Shown: positions 50,890 to 59,940 of the stretch, one piece after another
Numbering within the stretch: position 1 is the stretch's first letter
How the letters are laid out: each line of letters opens with the position of its first letter
Assembly: GCA_037189585.1 (NCBI GenBank)
Contig: JBBCJA010000019.1
Coordinates: forward strand, 174,562-238,561
Source of the DNA: JAEXNA01 sp037189585
Lineage (GTDB): Bacteria; Vulcanimicrobiota; Xenobia; Xenobiales; JADMJV01
DNA: 64,000 nt
Direction of reading: 5' to 3'
Program-made: the position numbers and the translations under genes
Notes under the pieces: generated by a model
Databases searched by the model: none
Told to the model about the DNA's origin: nothing
The model's input: the letters and a program-made list of their open reading frames with translations, nothing else

Positions 50890-52281
50890 ATGTCTATCGG
50901 AGTAGGAGAAAAGGGCCCAAGGCTGATTGTGGGCCACGTGGCCCACAATCAAGCCAAAATATGGGGCAGAGGCGACTCGCGTCACCCGGTCATGTTCGTG
51001 CGGACCCAGGACGAGTCCGGCAAGTCTGTGGAGTCAACGACGGTTTTGAATCCCAAAGACGGGTACACCGGCGTCATTGGGTTGAGCGGATTGGACTCCT
51101 CAACCGACTACAAAATCGAAGTATCCTACGGGTCCAACCGCAAAACACCCGAGGAAGATCGTCGTCACCGCGCGGAGGGTCATTTCGAGACAGCTCCCTC
51201 TCCCGACAAGTCCGAGCCTTTCCGAATGGTCCTCGGAAGCTGCAATTTTCACGGCTGGGGACCGTTCCGAAACAACGACAAAGCGGCGGAAAAAGTCGCC
51301 GAGGTCGCCGCGGGCGCCGACCTGGTCATTCACGCCGGAGACCAGGTCTACGCCGACAAAAGTCCCCTTAGCTTTACCTTGAACGACTATCGTGAAGCCT
51401 ACTTAAGCACTTGGGACGACCCTGGGATGAAGAGGGTCCTCTCCGGTTCCGCCAACTACATGATTCCGGACGATCATGAGATAGTGAACGGATACTCCGA
51501 GGATGGTGAATTGACAGCGTTTCAGCGCACCATCCTATGGTGGCGAGGGCACCACGGACCGGCCCGAGAGCAGTACGCGGAAATGGCTGGCAATGGCAAG
51601 CAGGCCTTCGCGGAGTTTCAAAAGAGCCATGGGCCATCCAGCCACGGAGTGTCCAAGAACTACTACACCTTCGAGCGCGGCCAACATCGCTTCTTCGCCA
51701 TGGATACCAGATTCGAACAGAATCGGGCCGAAGGGAGGATTATCTCGGAGCAGCAACGCGAGGCTCTCTTCGCCTGGCTTTTAGAAAACAAGGAACAGCC
51801 GAAGTTCATCGTCACGGCCACACCTTTCATCAGCGAGATCGATGTCGACGACGGAGGATGGGCAAGCGAAGGCCATCGCCACCAACGAGAAGAGATCATC
51901 GAATTTTTAGGTCAGCACGAGATCGATAACGTCGCTTTCTTATCCGGAGACATTCACGGAAGCTGCCATTCGCAAATGCGCGTCAAATCCTTGACCGGTA
52001 AGGAGATCACCCTGCATGAATTGGTGTCGAGTCCGATCAACGCCTCTCAGATGCTCTCTCGAAAGAGCTTTGTGGAAAACAGCCAGGGCACCACGGCGAA
52101 CGGGACTCGCTACGCGATGCAGTTGAACAAGGAGTCGGCCATCGGAAAGGGTCTGCTACCGACCATCGGCAATTCCAATGTCCTGGCTATTGATGTAGAC
52201 GGGGATGAAGTCGAGTACCACTTCTACCGGACGCGCAAAGACGATGAAGGCCCGTATCGATCGGGACGCTTCACGATCTAG
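50890..52281 (+). CDS. phoD: PhoD-like metallophosphoesterase
   Basis: A 463-residue protein. An N-terminal fibronectin-like domain (residues 8-95) precedes the metallophosphatase core. GSCNF, GDQVYAD, MIPDDHEIV and LSGDIHGSCHS are the metal-binding blocks of the PhoD family. No Tat signal is visible, so location is uncertain. A 26-bp perfect palindrome lies in the first 25 codons (50925-50950). Start ATG 50890; a TTG just before it is possible. Confidence 0.88.
   Translation: MSIGVGEKGPRLIVGHVAHNQAKIWGRGDSRHPVMFVRTQDESGKSVESTTVLNPKDGYTGVIGLSGLDSSTDYKIEVSYGSNRKTPEEDRRHRAEGHFETAPSPDKSEPFRMVLGSCNFHGWGPFRNNDKAAEKVAEVAAGADLVIHAGDQVYADKSPLSFTLNDYREAYLSTWDDPGMKRVLSGSANYMIPDDHEIVNGYSEDGELTAFQRTILWWRGHHGPAREQYAEMAGNGKQAFAEFQKSHGPSSHGVSKNYYTFERGQHRFFAMDTRFEQNRAEGRIISEQQREALFAWLLENKEQPKFIVTATPFISEIDVDDGGWASEGHRHQREEIIEFLGQHEIDNVAFLSGDIHGSCHSQMRVKSLTGKEITLHELVSSPINASQMLSRKSFVENSQGTTANGTRYAMQLNKESAIGKGLLPTIGNSNVLAIDVDGDEVEYHFYRTRKDDEGPYRSGRFTI
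50925..50950. repeat. 26-bp perfect palindrome in phoD-like gene
   Basis: GATTGTGGGCCAC is followed at once by its complement. The centre is CACGTG. It encodes LIVGHVAHNQ and is the second long perfect palindrome found inside a coding region in this window. Confidence 0.85.
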
Positions 52282-53090
52282 GCGGAACCGCGTCGCCCGT
52301 AGAGACGCACCCACTCGCGCTGGGCGATGCGCAGAAGGAGAGGACGCCGCAGTTGAGTGTAAGCGACTTCGTAGAGCTCGGTAGCCAACTGATACCAGTG
52401 GTCGCGGTGTCCCAACCACCAGGTCAGGTCGCGAGCCAGCGCCAGCGCAGCGCCGGGCGCCCCTACCTTGAGAGCCGCCAATCCCGCCTCTCGCACCTTG
52501 TCGAGCTCCCTTTTCTCGATCAGGCGACAGCGAAAGTCCTCGTGGATCAAGCCGAGCGGGGCGTTCTCCGGCTCGGCCACGACGCCGAGCTGGTCGGCCG
52601 TCCGGTAGGCGATCATCTCCTGACGCAGCTTCTGGGCCTGACCAGCATCATAGGCCCCACTTCCCCGGGTGAGGCCTAGGCTATCGAGGTCGTCGAGATG
52701 AGCTCCCAACCATCGGAAGAGCTCCTGCTCGTCGCGAGCTACCACGCCGCAGCGTTGAGGAGACTCTGGAACGATCACGGCGAAAGTGGTGGTCGGTGAA
52801 GACTCCAGCGACGGAGAGTCCACCAAAAACCCGATGTAAGTGTCCGGTTGACCTGACCGAACAGCGAAAGGAAAGAACTCCGGCGGCATCTGAGGAACGC
52901 GTAGCGACTGGGGTGAGCCGCCAAGAAAAGAGTAGAGGGGCCCGCCGAGGGTTAACCCGAACTTGCTAAGACCGGTGTGCGGCTCTTCAGGAGCCCGAGC
53001 GACCGCGGCCTTCATCGCCTTCTCGAACGCGGGACTGACCGCGAATCCGAAAGCTTCGGACAAGTTCTCGACAGTCAGTTCGTTGGCCAT
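52278..53090 (-). CDS. Conserved hypothetical protein
   Basis: A 270-residue soluble protein from ATG 53090 (MANELTVENLSEAFGFAVSP); the longer frame upstream is not protein-like. The first 110 residues contain GGPLYSFLGGSPQSLRVPQM and PPEFFPFAVRSGQPDTYIGF, which recalls immunity-type SUKH proteins. The C-terminal half is helical with Arg/Leu repeats (AGLAALKVGAPGAALALARD). The assignment to SUKH is uncertain. Its end overlaps the PhoD-like gene by four bases (convergent). Confidence 0.5.
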   Translation of the reverse strand: MANELTVENLSEAFGFAVSPAFEKAMKAAVARAPEEPHTGLSKFGLTLGGPLYSFLGGSPQSLRVPQMPPEFFPFAVRSGQPDTYIGFLVDSPSLESSPTTTFAVIVPESPQRCGVVARDEQELFRWLGAHLDDLDSLGLTRGSGAYDAGQAQKLRQEMIAYRTADQLGVVAEPENAPLGLIHEDFRCRLIEKRELDKVREAGLAALKVGAPGAALALARDLTWWLGHRDHWYQLATELYEVAYTQLRRPLLLRIAQREWVRLYGRRGSA

Positions 53091-53148
53091 ACCTCCAGCT
53101 ATTCTCCAAAGGGCATCGATCGCCTGGCAAGATAAGGGTAAAGAGCTA

Positions 53149-54114
53149 CTACCTTCCGAACTTCTCCCGGAAGCGCTCGACGTGCCAGGCCAACGGGATG
53201 ACAGCAAATCTGCAGACGAACCAGAAAAGATAGTCGGGCAAGAGGTGACGTAAAATCATCATCAGCCGGCAGGCGCCGTTGGCCCTGTCGAAAGGACAGT
53301 AGAGATCGAACATGGGCTTGGCTCGACCGACTTGTTTCAAGCGGCCCAGGTAAGTAAAAGCGTTGCGAAAGAGTAGCCTGTACGGCTTTGGTCGATCCTC
53401 TTCAGAGACTAACGGAGAACTGGAATAGCGCGGAAGCATATTCACCGCGGGCTCGAACAGACCCTGATAGGACAGCCCTTCCGGATGACGTCGATACTTC
53501 ATCAGAATCTCCCTCAGCCCAAAAAAACGACAGCCCGCCAAAGACAGGCGTAGCCACATCTCCCAATCCTCACAAGCCCTGATGGAAGGATCAAAGCCTT
53601 GGAAATGCTTGAGCGTTTCGCCTCTAAACATCACCGAGCTCGGTAAGACAAAGAAGCTAGAATAACAGAGGCGAAAAAACTCCGCTCCCTCAAAAAAGCC
53701 GGTGGGACCATAGTCGCCACCCGGCAAGAAAGCGCCTTTGGAATCACACATGGTGAAACGACAGTAGACCAGGTCGACCCCCTGCTCGCGCAGGCATTCC
53801 AACTGGCGTTCCAACTTGTCCGGACTCCAGATGTCGTCTCCATCGAGCAACGCGATGGCATCCGCCCTGGAGATATCAATGGCGGCATTGCGTGCCCTAC
53901 TGATGCCTTGATTCTCTTGCTCGACGATTCGAAATCGAGGGTCCAACGCGGCGTACCGGCGCGCGATGGCCAGCGTGTCGTCGGTCGAACCGTCGTTGAC
54001 GATGATCGCTTCCCAGTTGGTTAGCGTCTGAGCACGCAATGAATCGAGGGTCTCGGCCAGGTATCGCCCGACGTTGTAGGCCGGGATGACAATGGAAACT
54101 TCGGGAGTCAACAC
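53149..54114 (-). CDS. Family 2 glycosyltransferase
   Basis: A 321-residue GT-A fold transferase starting at GTG 54114. VSIVIPAYNVGRYLAETLDS and VNDGSTDDTLAIARRY bind the nucleotide sugar, ISRARNAAIDISRADAIALL leads to the DGDD metal site, and ACEDWEMWLRL is the catalytic ED block. The C-terminal 60 residues contain an amphipathic helix for membrane binding. Sugar and acceptor are unknown. Its start overlaps the M4 peptidase stop by one base. Confidence 0.92.
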   Translation of the reverse strand: MLTPEVSIVIPAYNVGRYLAETLDSLRAQTLTNWEAIIVNDGSTDDTLAIARRYAALDPRFRIVEQENQGISRARNAAIDISRADAIALLDGDDIWSPDKLERQLECLREQGVDLVYCRFTMCDSKGAFLPGGDYGPTGFFEGAEFFRLCYSSFFVLPSSVMFRGETLKHFQGFDPSIRACEDWEMWLRLSLAGCRFFGLREILMKYRRHPEGLSYQGLFEPAVNMLPRYSSSPLVSEEDRPKPYRLLFRNAFTYLGRLKQVGRAKPMFDLYCPFDRANGACRLMMILRHLLPDYLFWFVCRFAVIPLAWHVERFREKFGR

Positions 54115-55790
54115 TAATCGTAAATCGGAAGTCTCTGCAAAACCTTGACGTTAGGCTGCTCGAAGTCGTCGACCAGCTGGCCCAAAAAAACATCTCCCTT
54201 GCCGTTAGCCACGTGTAAGGAGTAAGCGTTCTCCTTGACCCGGTCCTTAGCCATCAGGTCAGCGGAGAAGAGCGCGGCGTTGTCGGACTCCTCTTGGCCC
54301 ACCGGCGTGTGGAAACTGCTGGCCAGTTTGCCGGAGGCATCGAAAGTAGCCGAGACTCCCGAATGTAACTCGACCTGGATGTCGGCTCCCTCGTGGAATA
54401 TTCCGGTACTGACCCGTTCGGGTTTGGTAAACTGATAGACAGTGCGTCCATCGGCGAGCTTCACCGGTTCCCCCTCGACCTGATAGCCCTCACCCAGCCC
54501 GTAGTGAGCGTCCAGAGAGGCCAGAACCGACTCGGCCGAACCATCCCCCAGCCGCACATCCTCGCTCTTGCCACCACGCAGTTGGGCCACCTGTTCGGCG
54601 CTGAGAATGTCTCGGTCCACAAGAACCGAACCCAAGCGGTCGAAGGTCGTCTTGTCTTCGTCGCGCGCGGCCACCCGCAGCATCGATTCGGCCACCACCG
54701 AGAACTTGATGCCGCTGGGTGGAAGCTCGTGCAGAGCTTTGCCCCAGTTGCTGCCCAGGGTGTCGCGGGCGGTCTTGAGCGCTTCCAGCTCGGACTTTCC
54801 GCTGGCTTTCTCTCCGTCATAGAGGGCGGTCAGCATGCGATAGAAGGCGCCGCTCCAGACGCGAGAAAAGGAGTGAAATTCCCGGGTGAGGACATCCTCG
54901 CCCACCGTGGGAGGATAATCGTCGTCCGGCAGTTTCTTGGGGTCGATGTACTTGAATTCGTTGAGCGCGGTCCGGTAATACGGGCGGTCGTCGTTATTGG
55001 GGTCCTTGTCCTCTTTGTTGAAGGCCGTGCCGAATTCCTCGGCCATGCGCGAGATCAAACTGGGCTGGCGCAGGTCGCCACCATTTTGCTGCAAAGCTTT
55101 GCTCAGGTTCGAATCCTGTTGTAGAGCGTGAAGCAGAGCCGAGCAGTCTCCGAAGGCTTCGTGGAAAGCTCCGGCCTCATTGGAGTAGCCGGCCCGAGGA
55201 CGTAGACCGTCCCACACGGCGTGGCCGATCTCGTGGGCGATCACGTCAGCCGATTGGCTCGTCGTGACCCGCTTGCCCAGACTGGGGCTCTGCCACTCGA
55301 AGAAGTTGATCGAGCCTTCCCGACCGTTGAAGTAGGCTGTTTTCCCCGTTCCCTTGTGGGGCACCACGGTCAAGGGGCCACGGAACGACCACTGCGCCTG
55401 GCGACCCAGATACTTGTCGTACATGGACAAGGTGTTGGCCACGATGGCGTAAGCGTTGACCTGATCGAACTGAGGAGTCCCCACCTCGTAGTTGTAGTTC
55501 CCGTCAGGGTCGGCGATGGCTATCGGCGCGCGATCATAGATCTCCATTCGAGGCGAGGAAAGCTTGCTTCCGAGAATCTCCTTGGGAAGCTCGATCTCCT
55601 CGGTGGGGCCGACCAAAGGGTCCTGAGGGAAGACCTTCACTTTGGCCGTGGCCTTGGGGTCCGGCGTGGCCTGAAAACTCTCGGCAGGGTCGGGAGCCGA
55701 AGCTTCCTTGGTCGTGGGCGCCGCTTCGGAGCGAACGGCCTTCTTGGCAGCGATGATGTCGGAGGAAACGCGGGTGGGTTCTATTGCCAT
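54114..55790 (-). CDS. Thermolysin-like (M4) metallopeptidase
   Basis: A 558-residue protein from ATG 55790. His186, Glu187 and His190 (DVIAHEIGHAVWDG) and Glu211 in GAFHEAFGDCSAL match the M4 zinc site; Asp215 is also present. The N-terminal 80 residues are Pro/Ala-rich with no signal peptide. About 160 extra residues at the C-terminus are beta-rich (QFTKPERVSTGIFHEGADIQ). It may be exported by another route. Upstream of and coupled to the glycosyltransferase. Confidence 0.85.
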   Translation of the reverse strand: MAIEPTRVSSDIIAAKKAVRSEAAPTTKEASAPDPAESFQATPDPKATAKVKVFPQDPLVGPTEEIELPKEILGSKLSSPRMEIYDRAPIAIADPDGNYNYEVGTPQFDQVNAYAIVANTLSMYDKYLGRQAQWSFRGPLTVVPHKGTGKTAYFNGREGSINFFEWQSPSLGKRVTTSQSADVIAHEIGHAVWDGLRPRAGYSNEAGAFHEAFGDCSALLHALQQDSNLSKALQQNGGDLRQPSLISRMAEEFGTAFNKEDKDPNNDDRPYYRTALNEFKYIDPKKLPDDDYPPTVGEDVLTREFHSFSRVWSGAFYRMLTALYDGEKASGKSELEALKTARDTLGSNWGKALHELPPSGIKFSVVAESMLRVAARDEDKTTFDRLGSVLVDRDILSAEQVAQLRGGKSEDVRLGDGSAESVLASLDAHYGLGEGYQVEGEPVKLADGRTVYQFTKPERVSTGIFHEGADIQVELHSGVSATFDASGKLASSFHTPVGQEESDNAALFSADLMAKDRVKENAYSLHVANGKGDVFLGQLVDDFEQPNVKVLQRLPIYD

Positions 55791-55844
55791 TGGCAAGCGT
55801 TCGAGGCTATTACCATAATGCCTGCGCGCCTGACGGTGTAGCGC

Positions 55845-56276
55845 TCATCTGACTCCGGTCGAACCAAAGCCACCCCGTTCGGTGGACTCGACCTTGGCTT
55901 CGACTAATTCCACCGGATAGATGGGTGCCACCGTCAATTGAGCAATCCGGTCTCCTGGTTCGACCCAGAAAGTTTCACCACTAAAATTGTGCAGAATCAC
56001 TTTGACCTCCAGACGGTACAGGTGGTCGATGGTGCCATGGTGAGCCACGATCCCGCGGCTCGCCAGTCCACTACGACCACGAACTCTGGCTTCCCATCCT
56101 TGCTCGAGCTGCATGGCCCAACCCAGGCGAACCTGTGCCGTGGCTCCGGCTTCGATGGTGATCCCCTCGCAGGCAGCCAGGTCGAAACAGGCATCCGTGG
56201 GGTTGGCTTTCCTGGGTAAGCTGGCCTGGGGGTGTAAGAGTTCTATACGGAGAGTGGTCTGAGGTATCTTCGCCAT
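55845..56276 (-). CDS. dut: dUTP diphosphatase
   Basis: A 143-residue trimeric dUTPase. Motifs: ATDACFDL (1), GRSGLASRGI (2), GTIDHLYRLEVKVILHN (3), PGDRIAQLTV (4) and STERGGFGSTG (5). Motif 3 has Leu in place of the usual Gly after Tyr-Arg (YRLE instead of YRGE), which is odd because this part faces uracil. It makes dUMP and keeps uracil out of DNA. Confidence 0.92.
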   Translation of the reverse strand: MAKIPQTTLRIELLHPQASLPRKANPTDACFDLAACEGITIEAGATAQVRLGWAMQLEQGWEARVRGRSGLASRGIVAHHGTIDHLYRLEVKVILHNFSGETFWVEPGDRIAQLTVAPIYPVELVEAKVESTERGGFGSTGVR

Positions 56277-56352
56277 AGCGCATCCGATGCACCCCGAGTG
56301 AACTCGATCCCTGGCGGAAGGGCATGTTCGGTCCCCTTACAAAGAATCGAAG

Positions 56353-57144
56353 ATGAGCCAGAGACCCACTGTATTGATCTCCGGCGCCAGTCGCGGACTG
56401 GGCGCCGAAACCGCCTGCGCTGTCGCCACTCTAGGGGCCGACCTCGTCTTGACCGCGAGAAACCTCGAAGGTTTGGAAAAAACCGCCACGCGAGTCAAAA
56501 AGATCGACTCTTCCTTGTCGGTCGAACTTCACGCCGGCGACTTGGTGGACAGCGACTTCTGCCAACGCCTGGGCCAAGCGATGGTGGCGCGCGGAGGTGT
56601 GGACGCGGTGGTTCTCAACGCCGCCCAGGTCGAGCCGATCGGCGGCCTGATCCACACCGACGACGCCGAGTGGAGCAAGGCCATCGAGTTGAACTTGATA
56701 GCTCCCGCTCGCCTAGCCCGGCGCCTCTTACCCGCCTTGATTCAAAAGAAGGGTCGTCTTGTCACCGTGGGAACCGGCGCCGCGGTTTCGCCCATTCCGA
56801 GCTGGAGCGCTTACTGCTCAAGCAAAGCGGGACTGTTGATGTTGACCCGGGTCATCGCCGCGGAGTGTCCGGAGGTCACGGCCTTAAGCTTCTCTCCCGG
56901 GGTTTTGGACACGGTGATGCAGCAAACCATCCGGGAAAAACACGAGATGATGCCGTCTCAACTGTCCGAATACTTCCAGGGTCTTCACTCCAGCGGCAGC
57001 CTGGTCGCTCCACAGATTCCAGGACAGGCCCTGGCCTGGCTTGCCCTCAACGCCCCTCACGACTGGACCGGTCAGGAGCTCAACGCGGGCGACCCACAGT
57101 TCATGCAGGTCGTCGGAAGTGCTTTTAGCGGAACTCACCTTTGA
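56353..57144 (+). CDS. Short-chain dehydrogenase/reductase
   Basis: A 263-residue NAD(P)-dependent oxidoreductase. The cofactor site is VLISGASRGLGAETACAV; NAAQ replaces NNAG; the catalytic Ser, Tyr and Lys lie in VGTGAAVSPIPSWSAYCSSK. The substrate is unknown. Its 3' end overlaps the convergent small gene by 20 bases. Confidence 0.9.
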   Translation: MSQRPTVLISGASRGLGAETACAVATLGADLVLTARNLEGLEKTATRVKKIDSSLSVELHAGDLVDSDFCQRLGQAMVARGGVDAVVLNAAQVEPIGGLIHTDDAEWSKAIELNLIAPARLARRLLPALIQKKGRLVTVGTGAAVSPIPSWSAYCSSKAGLLMLTRVIAAECPEVTALSFSPGVLDTVMQQTIREKHEMMPSQLSEYFQGLHSSGSLVAPQIPGQALAWLALNAPHDWTGQELNAGDPQFMQVVGSAFSGTHL

Positions 57145-57421
57145 TGTCGAGGTAGAGGTCTTTACGGTAGAGGCGGCGGGCCGCTTCCATGAAATGCTCC
57201 TCGTCTCCCGGCTCCAGGCACTCCCAAGTGTGGCCAAAGATTCGCTCATCTCCCATCGGTAACGGGACCCAGACGGGCTGGGCGAAGTATTCTCGAAGCG
57301 AGTCGCGCAGTCCGCGATCACGCACCTCGATCTTGACGCCCTCGTCCCAAAGGAGACTGCCCAGGGGGAACTCTCCCCGTTGACGGCCCTGGGAAGTTTT
57401 GCGTAAGGCGAAGAGCTTCAT
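57125..57421 (-). CDS. Small hypothetical protein
   Basis: A 98-residue protein (MKLFALRKTSQGRQRGEFPL). It has charged and aromatic residues (GLRDSLREYFAQPVWVPLPM and HTWECLEPGDEEHFMEAARR) and no membrane segment. Its start overlaps the end of the zincin-like gene by four bases, so both are in one operon and the small protein may assist it. No family was recognised. Confidence 0.65.
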   Translation of the reverse strand: MKLFALRKTSQGRQRGEFPLGSLLWDEGVKIEVRDRGLRDSLREYFAQPVWVPLPMGDERIFGHTWECLEPGDEEHFMEAARRLYRKDLYLDIKGEFR

Positions 57422-58740
57422 GCCTTCAGCCTGGAAAAAAGGTACTGGAGATAGTCGTACATCGAACGGTCGAAATCGAAAAGGTCCTGATGGCTCCAGA
57501 GCGGGTCGGAGCAGTCGTCCTTGCCCAGATAGACGGCGACCGAGCGGGCGAAGTAGCGCACCGGATCGGCAGCTGCCAATTCATCCACGAAATCAAAGCC
57601 GTTCATAGCCCGCACCGAAGATTCATAGCAAGCCATCACGGCGGCTGCTTTGCGACTGGAGAAGGTCTCGCCGCCCTGAGCGTGGTCGAAAGCGTGAGCG
57701 AAATAGTACAGGGCGGGGTGGAAATATCGCGGCTGTCCGGTCAGTGACCGTCGATCGATCAAAACCAAGCGTCGCGCCACCAGGTAAGCTCCGTCGCTTG
57801 GCGTCTCCTGAGCGGAAAGACCCAGCGCCATCAAGTCTGGATGGGAGGCGAACCCTTCCTCGTCAAGGATCTGGACAGAGACCTTCGCGCGCGCGCACAT
57901 TCTGAGCGCTCCCAATCCAAAGCGAGAGAGTAGGCGCACACATTCCTCATATCCCTCTTCTCCAGCACCGTTGGCGAGCAGGCGCTTGGCGACATCGGCC
58001 ACTTCGGGTTCGACTTGGGCAAGCTGCCCGGCCTTAGGGAGAGCGAACCGAGCCTCTGGACGAGCCCGTTCGGGAAGAACCACCGGAGCGACGTTCGCCG
58101 GGCGCGGGGCTGGTTCGCCCGTCGGAGTTCCGCTGACAGGTGTCTTAAGCCAGGAGAGACCCAGAGGCTGCTCGGTGGAAGCATCCGCGACCACGGCCAC
58201 AGGTGGACCCACCGGCGGTATCACGTTGGCCACCGGCTTGGAATTCTGTTGCCCAGGAGGGAGGATGGGCGATTGTCCCACCGGTCTCAAAAAAGGCTTT
58301 GGGCCCTCTTCATTGTCAGAGCCTTTCTCGACTCCGTCTCCCTGGTCGGATTCCGCGCTCTGGTCCTTGCCTTCGTCCTCGGACTCTTTCTCGCTCCAGC
58401 TTCCCGAGCGCCACTCCTCGGCGTCCTCGTCCTCCTCATCGTCTCCGCGCTTTTTCTCCTCGTCCTCTTCCTCGATGGTGTTCTTCCAGTCGAGCATTTT
58501 GGTGAAGCCCCCCTGGTCGGAAAGGCCCATGTCGGGACTAGAAAATTCACTGGAAAAATCGAGGCTGTCCGTCTCCGCGCCTTCTCGTTCCTTATTGGCC
58601 TCGGCTTTAACATCGTCAGCAGCCCTCTGCTTAGCCTTTTGCGCCGCGCGCTGAGCGTTGGCCCGCATGTAAGCCGAAACCAGCTCGGCAGTCTCTATAT
58701 TGCGCTGGTTTCTTGACTCTATCTCGTCTAAGGAGTCCAA
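57418..58740 (-). CDS. Degenerate lethal-factor-like zincin
   Basis: A 440-residue protein. Residues 1-60 form a charged coiled coil and 60-140 are very acidic (EEEDEEKKRGDDEEDEDAEE). A Pro-rich linker follows, then a C-terminal domain (residues 250-440) with the shape of the anthrax lethal-factor (ATLF) fold. It has VARRLVLIDRRSLTGQPRYF, YYFAHAFDHAQGGE where family members have HELGHAFDHA, and DPVRYFARSVAVYLG where they have an FAE motif. First His, Glu and the third ligand are replaced by Tyr, Tyr and Arg, so it is probably a pseudo-enzyme. Coupled to the small gene downstream. Family assignment is by pattern. Confidence 0.6.
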   Translation of the reverse strand: MDSLDEIESRNQRNIETAELVSAYMRANAQRAAQKAKQRAADDVKAEANKEREGAETDSLDFSSEFSSPDMGLSDQGGFTKMLDWKNTIEEEDEEKKRGDDEEDEDAEEWRSGSWSEKESEDEGKDQSAESDQGDGVEKGSDNEEGPKPFLRPVGQSPILPPGQQNSKPVANVIPPVGPPVAVVADASTEQPLGLSWLKTPVSGTPTGEPAPRPANVAPVVLPERARPEARFALPKAGQLAQVEPEVADVAKRLLANGAGEEGYEECVRLLSRFGLGALRMCARAKVSVQILDEEGFASHPDLMALGLSAQETPSDGAYLVARRLVLIDRRSLTGQPRYFHPALYYFAHAFDHAQGGETFSSRKAAAVMACYESSVRAMNGFDFVDELAAADPVRYFARSVAVYLGKDDCSDPLWSHQDLFDFDRSMYDYLQYLFSRLKA

Positions 58741-58791
58741 GACTTAAGATTTTCTCGCTTTTTGCATACGGGTCCTGGCATTCATCCAGGT

Positions 58792-58997
58792 CTATACCCA
58801 CATCCATAATATTTTGCATAATCTTGGCGGCGATCCATCCGAAATCGCTGCGTCCCGCCTCAGTTACATATTCTCGATATCCCGACTGCGTAACGTCTCG
58901 ACTTGCAAGCGGGACCGAGGTGCGCCATCGGACGGTCCTTGCGCTTTCGGCGCCTCCCCACCAATCTTTATGCAAAATATTATGGATGTGGGTATAG
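58792..58997. mobile_element. 206-bp MITE-like element with 30-bp inverted ends
   Basis: Bases 58792-58821 (CTATACCCACATCCATAATA and on) and 58968-58997 are exact inverted copies, 30 bases each, separated by 146 bases. Partial pairing continues for about ten bases inward. The inside has no gene. It carries CTTGCAAGCGGGACCGAGGT (58902-58921), which recurs inverted at 63822-63841. No clear target duplication was seen. It sits 50 bases upstream of the zincin-like gene. Confidence 0.7.
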
Positions 58998-59001
58998 CGG
59001 A

Positions 59002-59196
59002 CTATTTGTGAGCCAATCGTTGAAAGCCGGCCTGGAGAAGCCCCTTAAAAAGAGTCCACCCCATGATCATGACGAGCACAATCAGGTAAAACGTGGCCTT
59101 GAAAACCCTGCCCATTCCTTTTCCGAAAGCTGGAAACAGCATGGCCATAGCGGCCATCAGAGCTATTATGACAGCGACACCAACATAGATCTCCAT
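59002..59196 (-). CDS. Small two-helix membrane protein
   Basis: A 64-residue protein from ATG 59196 with GGAGG upstream. Two membrane helices, MEIYVGVAVIIALMAAMAML and ATFYLIVLVMIMGWTLF, are joined by a basic loop. The frame extends 40 codons upstream without protein character. No family was recognised. Confidence 0.65.
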   Translation of the reverse strand: MEIYVGVAVIIALMAAMAMLFPAFGKGMGRVFKATFYLIVLVMIMGWTLFKGLLQAGFQRLAHK

Positions 59197-59305
59197 TGTC
59201 GTCCTCCATTTGGTTTCTGTTAGGAGTGTGACGTCACTTGGCGCTAGAGGCTCTATCCCGCCGTTCCTTTCCCGGCCCACGAACGGTATAATATCCGGGT
59301 ACATC

Positions 59306-59849
59306 ATGCTCATCATCAGTAGCGGACTATGGATGGACCAGGCGCCCGGGGCCGAGAGCGTGGCTGGAGTTTGTCTGCTCTTGCGAGCCGGTCAAAGCGA
59401 CTGGCTCGATCATGGATTCCACTTCTGTCCTCGACCCGAGAAAATGCCCACAAACTATCGAGTGGACTTGCTGGCGACCTTTGAGCATCCCGTGGATACT
59501 CGCGAGACTTTCAAAAAGCGTTCCGGCTGGCTCTCACCGACCTGCCGGTGGCGGGTCAGGGAACTCGCGTTAAATTTGACTGGCCCTTTCCCAGTCGAGG
59601 CGAACCCGACTGGATGCTTCGCCCCAGGCCGGTGACCCTCTCCCTTGCCCCGATATCGCGATGCTCTCTCGGGCGCGCCGCTGGCAAGGGACCTGGCACT
59701 CCGGTCGCGGTGGACAACTATCACAGACGGAGCTTCAGTGGAACGGTGCCGGCCTTGATCCGCAAGTGCGAGGCGACGGTACGGCCTGGACTCATGCCAT
59801 GGCTCGGGTTCAAGCCGCGCTGCTCATTTTCAATCAAGCAAAGGGATAG
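59306..59849 (+). pseudogene. Hypothetical protein with two frameshifts
   Basis: The first frame reads VCLLLRAGQSDWLDHGFHFC and RPEKMPTNYRVDLLATFEHP and shifts at the A5 run near 59512-59517. The second reads FRLALTDLPVAGQGTRVKFD, then shifts at the C4 run near 59647. The third reads RARRWQGTWHSGRGGQLSQT and ends at TAG 59847. One added A and one added C restore a protein of 181 residues, so this may be an assembly error rather than decay. Function unknown. Confidence 0.55.
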
Positions 59850-59940
59850 TCTCTCCCCTTTCACCTGATCTCGATCAAGGAAGCATCTCTTGACTCATGG
59901 TTTCTTGATGCCCAAGACACCTTCGAGTAGGACACAAAAC

